DNA from: Branchipolynoe longqiensis
Lineage: Eukaryota > Annelida > Polychaeta > Phyllodocida > Polynoidae
DNA length: 64,000 bases
NCBI GenBank assembly: GCA_030323885.1
Contig: CM059192.1
Span: 62,675,593 to 62,739,592, forward strand
Reading direction: 5' to 3'
Below the pieces are notes generated by a model, which saw only the letters and a program-made list of their open reading frames with translations, was not told the origin of the DNA and ran no database searches. The position numbers and the translations under genes were made by a program. Shown here piece after piece: positions 43,221 through 55,243 of the stretch. Within the stretch, counting starts at the first letter, position 1. Every line of letters begins with the position of its first letter.

Positions 43221-43555
43221 GTTTGTTTGTTGTTGTTTTACGTCCTAGCAACATCTAAGGTCATATCAGGACAGGTACCGACTTGTGACAGTGCGCACTC
43301 ATGGCGACTTTATAGTGCTGCCCCACTGGGAAATCAGGCCGCCGGCACTATGCCCCGATGTCCCACTCAGTCACATTATCCTGACACTGAGCTAACCAGT
43401 CCTTGCCCTATCCTATTAATGCCGAGCGCCAGGCTAGGAAGCGACAAGAACCAATTTTAAAGTCATTGGTTTGACTCGACCGGGAACCAAACTCCCGACC
43501 TTCCTTCCACACGCGAGGCGCACGCTCTACCGATTAGACCACCGAGCAGCATGAG
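43221..43555 (-). mobile_element. SINE, near full length
   Basis: Reverse orientation copy: tail GTTTTACGTCCTAGCAACAT to the head CTACCGATTAGACCACCGAG. The head differs from 8586-8933, so a different tRNA-like promoter may have been joined to the same body. Confidence 0.85.
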
Positions 43556-43961
43556 AAGGCTGGCGTACCTTTTGTTCTCATCGCCATGCTGCAGTGTGCT
43601 GCAGAGTGCGCGGAGACAGTTGAATAGTTTAGAACGGTCCGTAGGCAGACAGGGCTTTAACGCTGGCTCACGGTGGTCATGGCGTACATGACTTGAATGC
43701 TGAAACTGTCGTTTTCTTTTAGTGGCACACTTGAGCGATGTATCAATGTGGAGAGGACAATGAGGGGCTAATGTATGCGTTTCTGCACAATGAAACAAGG
43801 CCTTAGGGGATTCAAATATGGACGCCTTCCCACTACATTGTGATTGGTATGTTTTATCAACGAACCACTCTTCTGGTTGTCAAAATAAGCACATGGCCAA
43901 GTGCAAAAACGTGTTTTCTGACAAATGTATATGATATTTGAGATGTATGGAACTGTATGGA

Positions 43962-44047
43962 ATTATTATGGTAATCAGGCCACGAGGGCCAGCCATTGTT
44001 GGGTGTCGCCTCGGTCGAGTTCTCGTCACTATTGAGAGAGCAGGACA
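43962..44047 (-). repeat. Solo DIRS terminal repeat
   Basis: ATTATTATGGTAATCAGGCC, then GTCGCCTCGGTCGAGTTCTC and GAGAGAGCAGGAC, the inverse of the end at 20975-21072. No DIRS gene adjoins. Confidence 0.7.
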
Positions 44048-44060
44048 CCATACAAGATGG

Positions 44061-44578
44061 AGCCGATGGTGTTCACACCCACAACTTTAGGCCAAACTAG
44101 ATAAGGCGAACTAGAGGAGGCGAACTAGTGTTGTGTCCACACATGGAACGGTTTAAGGCGGAAATCGATATCTGCGCATGAGCAAGTCCATACTAACCAG
44201 CACCAGTTTCGGTTAGTCGACGTCGCCACGAGAGAGTGTGGGTTCGACCTAGATATGTATGGACAGAACGTATTGGTTTGGAACGGTCAAAACTTCTGCT
44301 GGGCAGTGAAAACCTTAAAATAAATCATGAAACAAATATATGTGCACCTCTAGCAGGTTCATAGACCAAATTATATACTGTCCACACACTAAAGATAGGC
44401 CGACTCAAGCTAGTTCGCTTCATTAATACTACCTCGCGACGCGGTTTACATGCGGTGAACTAGTTGAGGCGAATCAGCCCTAATCCACCTTAGGGTCGCG
44501 TCCACATGGCGAATGTGAGCCGAACTATAGGAGGCGAACTAGTTGAGGCGACTTAACGCGCTGGTGTGAACACGGCTT
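44061..44578. mobile_element. MITE, AGCCGTGTTCACACC family
   Basis: The right end inverse (AGCCGTGTTCACACCAGCGC) mirrors the left AGCCGATGGTGTTCACACCC. Interior AGGCGAACTAG words repeat. Related to 27272-27622. Confidence 0.6.
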
Positions 44579-44889
44579 ATGTTGTTTGTGCACTGTGTTG
44601 TGTTGCACACACCGGACAAACCATTGGGTTGGAGGCACGCCTCAACCCCCCAGCCCGAAAGCCAGAGGATCCACTGGATCTCCCTTCACTGACAGGGAAC
44701 GGGGGTTGGGGGGCGGCGGGAGACTAGGACAGCCGGCCAGTGCAGTCAACCCCCCCCCCCCCCCCCACACACACACACCCCACCGGCGACATGGCCAGAG
44801 CCGGGGTCACCGAGGGGGCAACAGGTGGCTACCCTCACAGGGTCAGCACCGCGGGCTATCTGGCTGCAGGAACTTAATTTACTAATGTT

Positions 44890-45600
44890 GCAGTCACACT
44901 ACGACGTAATGCCCAACAAGTGTCCAACGAGTTGGACTTTTGGGAACTCGTCGGGTCATGTTACAATCTCGTCACGGTCACGTTAGGGTGTCGTCGCAAC
45001 TCTTCCACTCTCGTTGCCTCTCGTCGGCAAGACGTTGAGGTTTTGGACATGTTGAAAAAGTTGGAGGTAGCTCGACGAGTTCAGAACTCGTTCGCATCAC
45101 GTCACGGTCATGTTACGGTCACTTTACGGTCTCGTCTTCGACGTTACGTACTCGTCGCGCTCTCGGTCACGTCGTTAGGCTCTCGTTATGACCACGTCGT
45201 CTGGTTGGTTGGTTGTTGGTTGGTTGCGGATTGGTTGTTGGATGGTTGTTGGTTGATTGTTGGTTGGTTGATTGTTGGTTGGTTGTTTGTTGGTTGGTTG
45301 CGGATTGGTTGTTGGTTGGTTGATTGTTTGATTGGTTGTTGGCTGGTTGTTGGTTGGTTGTTGGCTAGTTGTTGGTTGGTTGCTGGTTGCAGATTGGTTG
45401 TTGGTTGGTTGTTTGTTGGTTGGTTGATTGTTGGTTGGTTGTTGGTTGGTTGTTCCGATGACGTTAGACCGTCGTTTCACCCACGTCGACCAAGCCGTGG
45501 TGTCGTCCAACTTGGCCCCAAATTTGCATGTCGTCGTTTTTTTTTTTAGAAAATCCAACTCGTTGGACACTCGTTGTCCATTACGTCGTAGTGTGACTAC
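44890..45600. mobile_element. GTCACAC-ended MITE with GGTT-repeat core
   Basis: Inverted ends of about 55 bp: AGTCACACTACGACGTAATG, then AAGTGTCCAACGAGTTGGA, mirrored at 45540-45598. The core 45200-45455 is a GGTTGGTTGTT minisatellite. The frames across it are artefacts. Confidence 0.8.
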
Positions 45601-48057
45601 ACCATAATGAGTGCCGAGTGACCTGGGGTTAACAGGTTAGGATGGCAGCAAGAGGAAACCGTGAGCGATTCACTGGCCTCACTTCACCACGGCTCACTCA
45701 CCGTACCTTCGCTTCCACGTCAGGCTACAACGGGAACACACAAGACAGCGCGGCCGCACAGCGGCCAGCCTCTTGACTAACTACATTGAAGTAGAAGAGC
45801 GAGAAAGAGTCAGCTCCCCGACAGGTGTTCTGGAATTGTGTGCTATTTCACTTTGTTTGAGGGAAGTAACTATTAGCAAAGCCACGTGGGGCTAAAGCTA
45901 AAATTCTATATACGCGGTTTGTGGTATGCGGTTTGCCCTCCCACTGGCTCTTCTGCGTTCACCCCCCTCACTCTGCTCGCTATCCAGCCCTCCCACCCTC
46001 CCACTCACGATCCCGCCTTCCCGCTCGCTCTCCCTCCCACTCACTCTCCAACCCTCCCGCTCTCTGTCCCGCCCTATTGCCATCCACTTTCCTCTCCCCC
46101 CCCCCTCCCTCTTGCCTTTGCGCTCACTCTCCAGCTTGTTCACACGCTCATTGTTCCATCCACTCTCTCATGCACTACCGGCCTCTATCCACTCCCTTCA
46201 TCTTAGACCCAGTGACAAAAGGCTTGCGATCACTTGCAACCAAAAAAACCCACATCAGCTGCCAACCTCCTTGTGACCAAAGCAAAAAAAAAGACAGACA
46301 AAAAGTGTTGATGACTGCGGCCGAAGACCACGGAAGATAAGTTGGTGATTGGTTGGCAGATCAGTTAGCCATCAATTGGCAATTGGTCAGTGAGTGATCG
46401 GGGACTGATTTGTGACCATTCAGCTTTCGATTGTAGATCAGTCGCAAATCAGTCTACAACCAATCGCGGACCACTTGCCCACTGATCGCCAACTGATCGC
46501 TCACCAATCGCCGACTGGTCGCAGGTGATTGGCAGCAGTGCCACGGTCTTTGATCAATCACTAACCAGTTGGCGATGGTTCCTGACTGATCGCCAACCTT
46601 CTTGCGACCATTTTGGCGGAAGAAAGTTTTTTTTAATGCAACACCTGCAACCTTCTTGCTTTTTAGGCCAAACTGTCCAGCAAGAAGACGACCCGGAACC
46701 GTTATTTCTTCAAAATTAATCCTTTAAAATAAAACTTGTTTGAAAGTAAGGTAAAATTATAACGATCAACCTATTCATCTGAAATATATGACGGAAACTT
46801 AAAACTGTTGGCCTATGCAACTTTAATATACATCCATCCGACAAGTTCTGTCCGCCCAGCTTCCAAAGAGTATAGTATTTTTTGTTAAGTCTTATTCATT
46901 CGTCCATATCCAATTAAGATATTGGTGTCATTCATTAATCATTTGCACTGGCACAAAAAATGACACGGAATATTAACAGGTTGAAAAGCTGTCTTTGTTT
47001 GAAGGTCGATGGCTAGTCTCTTGGTTACCTTATCAATGTTTTAATATATATATATATATATATATAAATAACGGGGACATGATATAGGCTGTGACATAAT
47101 AAGTACTGACATGTTTTGCTAAAGAAACATGTCATTAAAAGGCTATCAATTATGTCAACTATTAGCAGGATGGCATGAAAGGAAAATATTTTAATTTGGG
47201 AACTATTTAGTAAATCAGTGATGCATATTGACAAACATGTAATTCTCTTGGTCAAACGGTTAAAACATAGAATACCCTACGCTATATTTACGCTTGTTGA
47301 TTTAACCCAAATCCCAAACAATGATATTAACCATCTGGGTACCTCCAGGACACACTGACATATTGCCACATGGGATTGGGTATGTCCTGTTGGACCTGTG
47401 TCCTGTTAGAACTGTGTAACATATAACCTTAAATGTATATCATCTAGGTATATTTTGCATACTAATATTTGTTTAAGTAACGCATGAAACTCCGGGAGGC
47501 TGTCAAATGTATGTATTCTTCCGAACTACCGAGTGAGACATACAATTACACAATAGTCAAATATTCAAATAGTGGCAATCAACAGTGGTGATCAATCAAT
47601 GGCTGGGGCAACCCACTCTACCGATCAAATAAAGAAAAAAGGGGAAAACTCAAAGCAAGTCGAGAAAATGGGGTGGGGGGGGGGGCGCCGGTGTGACCAC
47701 AGCGGTAGCCAAGCAAGCAGTGACGAGTGGGTGCCCCACACCCCGCGGCGCGGCAAGCCAACGGACCCCCCAGGTGGAGGATCGAACGCACCCCCCCCCC
47801 CCCCCCCCCCCCCCCAGAGAACCACGACACAGTGCAGCCACCTACCTGTACCTACACTAGCGGGGTATATCCAGAGTATATAATACATTTCATAATCAAA
47901 TATACAGTGTGTGAACAATTTTGGTGGGAGACCATAAATAATGATGGTGCAATATGAATAGAATTTTTGCAAGAGAATTCAGATGTAAACAATATTTAGT
48001 GAAGTATTCAAATTGGGTCTCCCTATAATTACTTTCTTGTTCTTGTTACACTCAGAG
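45601..48057. other. Unassigned, with low-complexity tracts
   Basis: CT-rich CCCTCCCACTC-like repeats (45930-46140), degenerate GACTGATCGCCAAC words (46340-46600), TA microsatellite (47040-47070) and a C-run (about 47790-47815). Frames here follow those tracts. No gene recognised. Confidence 0.4.
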
Positions 48058-48650
48058 GGTGCTTACCAAGTTCAAGATGGATGAGGTCAAATCAGTATCG
48101 GCACCAGTTGACACTAACGCCAAATTCGTGAAAAGAGGTGAACATGAAGAGACTGTTGACCAAGGACTGTACCAGTCAGCTGTTGGCAGTCTGCTCTACC
48201 TGTCAATGTGGACTAGACTGGACATCACATATGCGGTCAGCAATGTGGTCAAGTTCTGCTCCAACCCTTCAAAAGAACATTGGACTGCAGTCAAACCCAT
48301 CATGCATTACTTTAAGGGCATCATGGACTACTTGTGGTACGACAGACAGGTGAATGTGTGGGATACTCTAGTGCTGACTGGGCTGGTGATATATATGATC
48401 GAAGGTCAACATCGGGATACATGTTCCAAATCAGCTGGAGAAGTGAAAAGCAAAGTTGTGTGGCAGTCTCCACTGCTGAAGCTGAGTACATGGCTTTGGC
48501 TAGTGCTGCCCAGGAGGCCATCTGGATGCAACAACTTGTTGATCTAAACAACAGGTCAACTAACTCTATGAGGATAACCAGTCCACTGTATGAGCAAAAA
48601 CCCACAGTTTCATGGTCGTGCCAAACACATCACTTCATTCGCGAACAGGT
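48058..48650 (+). pseudogene. Copia RNase H relic
   Basis: The Copia pattern is clear: YQSAVGSLLYLSMWTRLDIT, TYAVSNVVKFCSNPSKEHW, then after a frameshift (about 48345) GYSSADWAGDIYDRRSTSGY and VSTAEAEYMALASAAQEAIW. A few codons are missing before SWRSEKQ, and about 11 bases between HGRAKHI and HFIREQ. RT, integrase and LTRs are absent. A SINE tail starts straight after REQ. Confidence 0.85.
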
Positions 48651-48744
48651 TTGTTTCTTTGTTGTTGTTTTACGTCCTAGCAACATCTAAGGTCATATCA
48701 GGACGGGTACCGACTTGTGACAGTGCGCACTCATGGCAACTTTT
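48651..48744 (-). mobile_element. SINE tail fragment in Copia relic
   Basis: GTTTTACGTCCTAGCAACAT to GCACTCATGGCAACTTT; only about 90 bp of the 3' end. Confidence 0.8.
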
Positions 48745-49135
48745 GGGTTCTGGGCTTAACTCTATGACGGCAGCAGCCATTCCGCAGTGTATGCACCAGA
48801 GGACAGCCTGGGGTCATAGAACCATATCAGTTTGTACACTCACCTATGACAAACTGCATATTCTACGATCCAGCCGGGCCTGAGCATTAATGGTTTGATG
48901 GCATCCGCTGCAAATGCGCCGGGTTCTGGGCTTAACGTTATGACGGCAGCAACCGTTCCGCAGTGTATGTGCCGGCGGATGGTTCAGGATCGCCCAGAGC
49001 CCGGCGCATTTACGATGGATCCCATCCAAATGAAAATGCATAAGCATGACCAGAACGGCTGCTGCCATCATAGCATTAAATCCAGAAACCTGAGTATTTG
49101 CGGTGGATCCCGTCAAACCATTAATGCTCAGGCCC
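48744..49135. repeat. Inverted-repeat element with a third partial arm
   Basis: Arms of about 85 bp (48876-48965 and the inverse of 49050-49135) start GGGCCTGAGCATTAATGG and include GGGTTCTGGGCTTAACG. A direct extra copy of the inner arm is at 48744-48800. No coding sequence. Confidence 0.65.
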
Positions 49136-49226
49136 TGCTGATGTGGCCAACATGTGATGGCTGCTGCATTAGCTAATACAAAAGATCTGAAAGTCAAAAT
49201 CTTTCAAATGCACATATCTCACTTAA

Positions 49227-49620
49227 GGGGCTGTCACATTAGGGTTTTTTGCGGGAGCGTATGGCGGCGTAAGCGCGTTACGTCATATACGTCAGCATAC
49301 GCCGTATACGCTACTCATATGCTACGCATACGCTACTCATACGCCGCCATATGTGAAGCGTATGAGGCATACGCCGCCATACGCTTTCATAAATCCGTCC
49401 GTCCAAATTTGTTTGTGCATGCTAAAAAAAAACGACCTATGAGGGCGTATGGCCCATACTGTCAAAAAATGTCACAGCACGCTCCCAATACGCTCCTCGT
49501 AGGTTCCACATACGCTCAAAACCACCCGAAAGGTCACCAAATGTCATCATAGGCCGGCACGCGCAGGACCTACGTAGGTTTTCAATACGCTCCCGCCATA
49601 CGCCGTAATGTGACAGGGCC
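49227..49620. mobile_element. GTCACATTA-ended MITE (394 bp)
   Basis: GG(G/C)(G/C)CTGTCACATTA inverted ends, TTAA (49223-49226) and TTTA (49621-49624) flanks. Interior ATACGCCGCCAT/GCGTATGGCGG words. Confidence 0.75.
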
Positions 49621-52600
49621 TTTAGATTTTGAAATATAATAAAAATTCAAAAAATATATTGCTTCCGATTCACTGGAGCTTCCAGTGAATTTATAATGTG
49701 AATGTTTGGACCCCTTTGAACATTTTAGAAGGTTACCTCTCTATGCACACCAGACTGGGTAAATACCATGAGGTGACCCAAAGTTACCATACAGCCACCA
49801 TGGCCATTTTGATTAACATGACCCGGGCGACCCGAGTTGCTAGAATTAAAAATCAAAACACCTTGAGTGGAGTTGATAAAAACATGCGCTGTGTGCAAAA
49901 AGTCCCGAACCCCAGTAACCCATTTCTTGGCTGGAGGAGTAGGAACGATGACCTGACATTTGCACTGGTACTGTCCTGTAGGATACCAGATACCAGTACC
50001 AGATGTTTTTTGTGGGTAATAACCCAGATTAATGAAATGGAAATATAACTAAAATGTGCAATCATAAAATACTTTAAATCCTATCGGTTATTAAAAAAAA
50101 AAAAGTGTTTGGTTATGCCACCATTTTGTCCACCCCAAGCGTGGAGAAGCATGTTCGTTTATTCAACCCTAGGGCTCGGGTGATCCGAGTTGATTAATCG
50201 AGTATACCCCATACGGCCACCTTCCACTTGTGGGTGATAATAGAGTAGTTATAGACACAACTAAATAAAATTGCTCAATACTATGACTTATGACTGAAAA
50301 ACATAGTAAACCATAGCATAAAATATTAGGAATTATATTTTAGTTCGATTTATACTGAAGCAACTCGTATTGAAGGAAAGAAATTGAAAGAAAACATGAT
50401 TAATTCCGTTTCACTACGTTTTGACATGATAACTCTCCGGGATTCGCCACCTCGAACCAATGAAAGCAGCTAATTCACATAAAGTTAATGTTTTGCACTC
50501 CGAACATAGCCTAATTAAGAAAAGAAAAAAATGGGTGGTTGACTGCATGATGGATCACTGGAAGCAACCATGATTCTTCTTGTCTTCTCGAGAATTATTA
50601 TTTATTTAAATTATCTGTATTTATTTATTCATTATTGAATTATTTATTTCAATTTCTTTAATCGTGTGTTGTGTAATTCTCGAGAGAATGAGAAGCATTG
50701 AAATCCAACTACATGCTCAATAAAGTACGATGGGTGAGCCGTCTCCTTTCCTCGCTGTAGACCCTTCTCGAGGTGCGTCGTGCCATTTTAGAACCGTCCC
50801 TTTGCAACGTGATGGTTTTTGAACGATGCACTTCACTTAATTGTAGTTTTATTTACCCCTTCGCACTTGTAAAAAATGTAACCTGTTATTAGACACATTC
50901 AAAATAACACTTCCCTGTAATTCTCTAACTTATTTTATACCTCTTGTATAATACAGGCCAAATATTCTGGAAAAATATAAAACAATCGATGTTCAGGATA
51001 AATCACCGTTACCGTATATATAATATAGGTCATAACACGGTATACAAAGTGAATCCATTGTTAAAAAACAGACTTGTGAATTTAAATAACATATCCCTGT
51101 AGCATTGTATTTCATGAGACTAAATAACCTGAGGAAAACATAAACACTCGGCAATAAGGCCTGTCATGGTCGTGTAAGTACAACATATATCATGCCAAGG
51201 CCAACTCACTGTATGTATAGGCCTGGGTGTTTCTCACTTTATACTTGCGCGGGAAAAAATTAATAAAATATTAAATAAACAGTGGCCAATTTTAAATAAA
51301 ACTTATCTACATGTCTGGAGCATTTTATTCATAATACAGACCAAACCTTCTGGAGGGGGGGGGGGGCATAAACATTCGGCAACAAGGCTAATTGTTGTGC
51401 TATATAGGTATTAGTGTGGTGTCATTGTTGGGTACCACGATTGCTCATATTTCCATTGTGTATTGCGAAATCAAGGTTGTGACGACTTATTCCCACCCCA
51501 ACCCCACCCGAATCTACCCTAGTCCACCTACTCCACTCCACCCTAACCCCACCCCAACCCAACCCAACCCCATCCGACTCCAACCCCTACCTCACCCTGA
51601 GCTGGTGCGACGCCTTGGTGGTACCATGAAAATAGAACCAGCCTCTCAGAACACATTTAAGCTGGGGAAATCAGAGAAGCTGTTAATTTTAAAACAGCTA
51701 GCGTGAGAAGATTGGGGAATGGAGGTGCTAGATAATCTAATAATGTATTTTTATTGATAACAATCTGTCTGACCCAATTATCTTAAATAACCGCAAATCA
51801 GCTGGTTGCTTCACCCAAAACAATTCTAAATAAGTAAAATCAAAGTGATATTAAAATAATATTCATAACCCAACAAAATCTGGTTTATTGTCGATATACA
51901 CAAACGATATTCATTGAATTTCAACACAGGAAACGCAATTTAATCCGTTAACCTCTATGCGAGTCAGCTATAATGTACATAAACCATGAAAACCTCTAGT
52001 TTATAAATGCCATAACACAATTGCCTGTGCTCAAATTCAGGATATGTCTTCGTATAAAAACTATGGAAACTAAGTACTGACAATGTAAGCTAAGCAGATA
52101 ATGTAAGCACAGTTTGAACTCAATGAAACTGCATAGGAGCAATTAATCGAATCCAATATGACGGTTGGTTAACATTAGAGTTTGGGTATTATTAGTAATA
52201 AAGTTCAACATGGCTAGTAATTATATCCAATATGAGAAGACATGTTAATTAAGTCTACACTATTTTAAACCGCAACTAAACCATGTCATAAATAAAGATC
52301 CCTATACTCAATAAATAATTTCCCATCCTCTAATTCGCCACCATTACATTACTTTTGACGAGGTGTAGACGTGCACTAGACCCTGTATTCTACACTCCCA
52401 GAAGAAATGGGTGGTTGTTGGTTGAGTGCATGTTTGCGTTCTCGATGCGTGGCACGACAGGGTTGTTGAGTGTAGCATTGAAGGTTCCCTTGAGAACACT
52501 GTCTTGGATCAGTGGTGAAAACTGTAATTACACAAAGGCAAGATTGTCATGAGATAGAAGCAATTAAAAAGCCAATGTTGGTCTGTAAGCGACAATGAAT

Positions 52601-53484
52601 GATGGGGCATTCTTAAATGTAAGGAATGGGCAGAGGCAAGTGTCAATTGAAATAAAGATAGGCGCAATAGGAGCATAAAAGGACATACAGAGAACAACAC
52701 ACATCCACCGAGAAAGGTATGGGGACAAGAATAGCAAGGGCAAAGAACTTCGTGAGCATAGAAGTAAGCAATGAAATATATGGCATGGACCTGCTGCGAA
52801 GTAGGATGTGGTAAGTTCTAGTAAATTACAGATCTACTTAAGATAAGTTCAAGTTAGTTCAGTTGAAGCACCAATCTGCAGCTGAAGGGGATGTAGGTAT
52901 ACCTAGGCCTTCTACAATAAGGAATGTTTGGGTAAGCATCTGTTTTATACAATTGCTTGTTAAATGTTAGATATTTATTTCAATACGCTCCCCAGTAAAT
53001 TAAGAAAGGCTAATTAAATCTTACAAATTTGGTATTTATTGACATTATTATTCATTGCAGCCATGGCACACATGATGAGGAGGCATGAGTGGGATAACAT
53101 GGCATTTATTCCGGGCATCCCCCGGTGGCATTACATGAGTGGTTTTATCATCAGCCTGTACTCGGAGTGATGCAAGGAAGAGTGTCATGTGTTGATCATA
53201 GTCAGGGAGATGGGTATGGTATGAGTGATGTACAACATATGAGCAATGCGGAACGAGGTGAGTAAATGGCAACTAGCGGGTAGCAGTAGTTGATAAGTGA
53301 TAGATGTTATAACATAATGAATTATTGTCGATTAATTAATCAATGCTCGATTATGGTAATCGCATTGTTTATCATTAATCAATGGTTAATTAGGTAATGA
53401 TGTTAATTTTTTAATGAGTGATATGAATGTTATAGGTTTTAACCCCTTTTTCTCGGCCAAGCCAATGTTGTTATATGGGGTTTG
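49621..53484. other. Unassigned AT-rich DNA
   Basis: No recognised gene. Imperfect hairpin at about 50580-50700 around CTCGAGAATTA, a G-run near 51354-51367, ACCCC-rich minisatellite at 51495-51580. Possibly host intergenic DNA. Confidence 0.4.
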
Positions 53485-54087
53485 TCAGTCGGCGATTGCC
53501 CAGACCAGTGCAGCATTGACCTTCCGTGAGTTGTGGGTGCTTATGTAGCACCTGTGGGCGTGGGACGTCCAGCCGCCGAAGCGCTGGACCTCCAGCTCCG
53601 AGCTGCCCGAGGCGAAGGCCACGGGGGCCGCCGCCCTACGGATAGCGTGGAGGGTGTATGGCGGCTGGTCCGAGCGGGCCCTTTGTGCCTCCTTCCATCT
53701 CCTGGCTATGTAGGGGATGGTCATCGGCTGTGCGTCGGCCGGGAAGAGCAGGAGGGGCTGTCGTGGTGCCGACGTGGGGGTGAGGTGCAGGAATCGGAGG
53801 TATGCCTCGACCGGGCAGAAGCGGGGGTCCGGGGCCGGTGCCAGCACCAGCGTGCGGGACTGGCTGTTCGCCTGCATGTTCTTGGCCCACTTTTGGTCGA
53901 TGTGCAGTGCCCCTGCCTGCTCCGAGATGTCGTCCCTGGTTGTGTGCCGGGTGTGGTCGAAGGTCACCGCTGATCTGGGGGCGACCTCAGACTGTCGGGC
54001 CCATGTGAAGAACATGACCAGGACCGCAAACGCCACCACCATCCCAGGCGGGTCGGACCTCAGGTCGACGACCGCCCGGCGGATCAC
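53485..54087 (-). CDS. Tyrosine recombinase, catalytic domain (second clade)
   Basis: Motifs: FTWARQSEVAPRSAVTFD (first Arg), YTLHAIRRAAAPVA (His-x-x-Arg) and QRFGGWTSHAHRCYISTH (Gly-Trp and nucleophile Tyr). An intact 200-residue frame. It differs from the recombinase at 14271 in every box. N-terminal part at 54124-54495. Confidence 0.85.
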   Translation of the reverse strand: MIRRAVVDLRSDPPGMVVAFAVLVMFFTWARQSEVAPRSAVTFDHTRHTTRDDISEQAGALHIDQKWAKNMQANSQSRTLVLAPAPDPRFCPVEAYLRFLHLTPTSAPRQPLLLFPADAQPMTIPYIARRWKEAQRARSDQPPYTLHAIRRAAAPVAFASGSSELEVQRFGGWTSHAHRCYISTHNSRKVNAALVWAIAD

Positions 54088-54123
54088 CGGGACCGGTGCG
54101 TGGAGGGGCGGCTTGGGCCTGGG

Positions 54124-54495
54124 CTACTTGGACCTCCTCAGGGCATCCATTGCCAGATGCACCGTTATATGGTCGATCGAGGCGGTGCTGGCTTCCATGA
54201 GCTTGAAGTAGAGTCTGAGGTGCGATACCGAGTTCGCCACAGATGATGGGCATACTCGGGCTGCACACTCTTCGATCCAACACCTGAGCTGGAGTGGCGT
54301 GGGGGAGAGGTGTTGCACAGCGTAGTTGTCGCAGTGGAGCCTGTAGTTGTAGACCGTGGCGTTGTAGTTGGCCCACATTCCCGGTGCCCTTGCCTCGGTC
54401 TGCCTTGCCGTCACCGCCCAGATCAGCCCCGCATAGTCGGTCCCTGCGAACAGAGAGAGGTTGAAGGGGGGCATAATCAAGGATCGCTGGTGCAA
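54124..54495 (-). CDS. Recombinase N-terminal core-binding domain
   Basis: It reads TEARAPGMWANYNATVYNYR, SPTPLQLRCWIEECA and VANSVSHLRLYFKLMEA, a helical DNA-binding domain before the catalytic domain. Its stop lies about 37 bp before the catalytic frame's first codon, so a frameshift separates the two halves. Confidence 0.7.
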   Translation of the reverse strand: MHQRSLIMPPFNLSLFAGTDYAGLIWAVTARQTEARAPGMWANYNATVYNYRLHCDNYAVQHLSPTPLQLRCWIEECAARVCPSSVANSVSHLRLYFKLMEASTASIDHITVHLAMDALRRSK

Positions 54496-54499
54496 CAGG

Positions 54500-54860
54500 G
54501 GTAAGGCGGTGGTTCATGTACAGGGTTATTGCATTTCGCTGGTGGGTTGGGCTGATGTGGGCCCTGCTCAGCGTATCGGCCACCAGGTTGAGGTGGCCGG
54601 GTATGTGGCGGAAGGTGATGCGTATGTTGCGGACTGCCTGGAACATCCAGGCTGCCCTAGCAATACCAAGGAGGCGGGGGTCGTGGCATCTGCTGGTGGA
54701 GAGCACTTGGACGGCAGCCATGTTGTCACACCTGATTGCAATGTCTCCACCATCGTCATCCGGTCGGGCGAGTGTGTGTAGGGCGACGAGCACATTGAGG
54801 GCCTCTATGTGGGTTATGCTGTCTTCCTGCCGGCAGTGTCCCTTATGGAGGGCCATTGAG
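54500..54860 (-). CDS. RNase H-like domain (second clade)
   Basis: It shows ITHIEALNVLVALHTLA, IAIRCDNMAAVQVLS and FRHIPGHLNLVADTLSRAH, the later RNase H boxes. The same frame runs on past recognisable homology to 53987. Confidence 0.75.
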
Positions 54861-55220
54861 TAGGCGTGGGCGTCGTCTGCGGCCCCGATGCTGCAGAGCC
54901 AGGCATCGATGACGATTTCCCTGCCGGGGTCGTTTGGTGGAATTATTGCTGTCCCGTTCCATCCGTTTGGTGAAAGCGGAGAACCATGCGAGGTCGGCTC
55001 TCATCTCATCGTCAACGGGCGTCCGTGTTCTGGAGATGACCTTGAGGGCATGAAGGAGGCGGCCGACGAACAGCCTGGTGGGCTGGACACACTTGGATAG
55101 GTGGAGGAGCTTGCACAGCAACGACTGGAGCTGCTTCTTGGTGATGTGGGTACTGGCCTCAGTGGAGAGGACCATGTGGATGGTACTTGCGATCTTGTCA
55201 GCGGGTATGGTGAGTGTCAT
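54861..55220 (-). pseudogene. RT thumb/connection segment
   Basis: KKQLQSLLCKLLHLSKCVQP, then TRLFVGRLLHALKV, the standard block after the RT palm. Frame changes near 54900-54950 and 55325 join it to its neighbours. Confidence 0.7.
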
Positions 55221-55243
55221 GGCGGGGGTGTCTATGACGATTC

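Noticed and set aside
45175..45570. Asn/Gln/Pro-Thr-rich frame (and Trp-Leu-Val-rich frame on the other strand)
   Set aside because: Product of the GGTTGGTTGTT repeat core inside a MITE.
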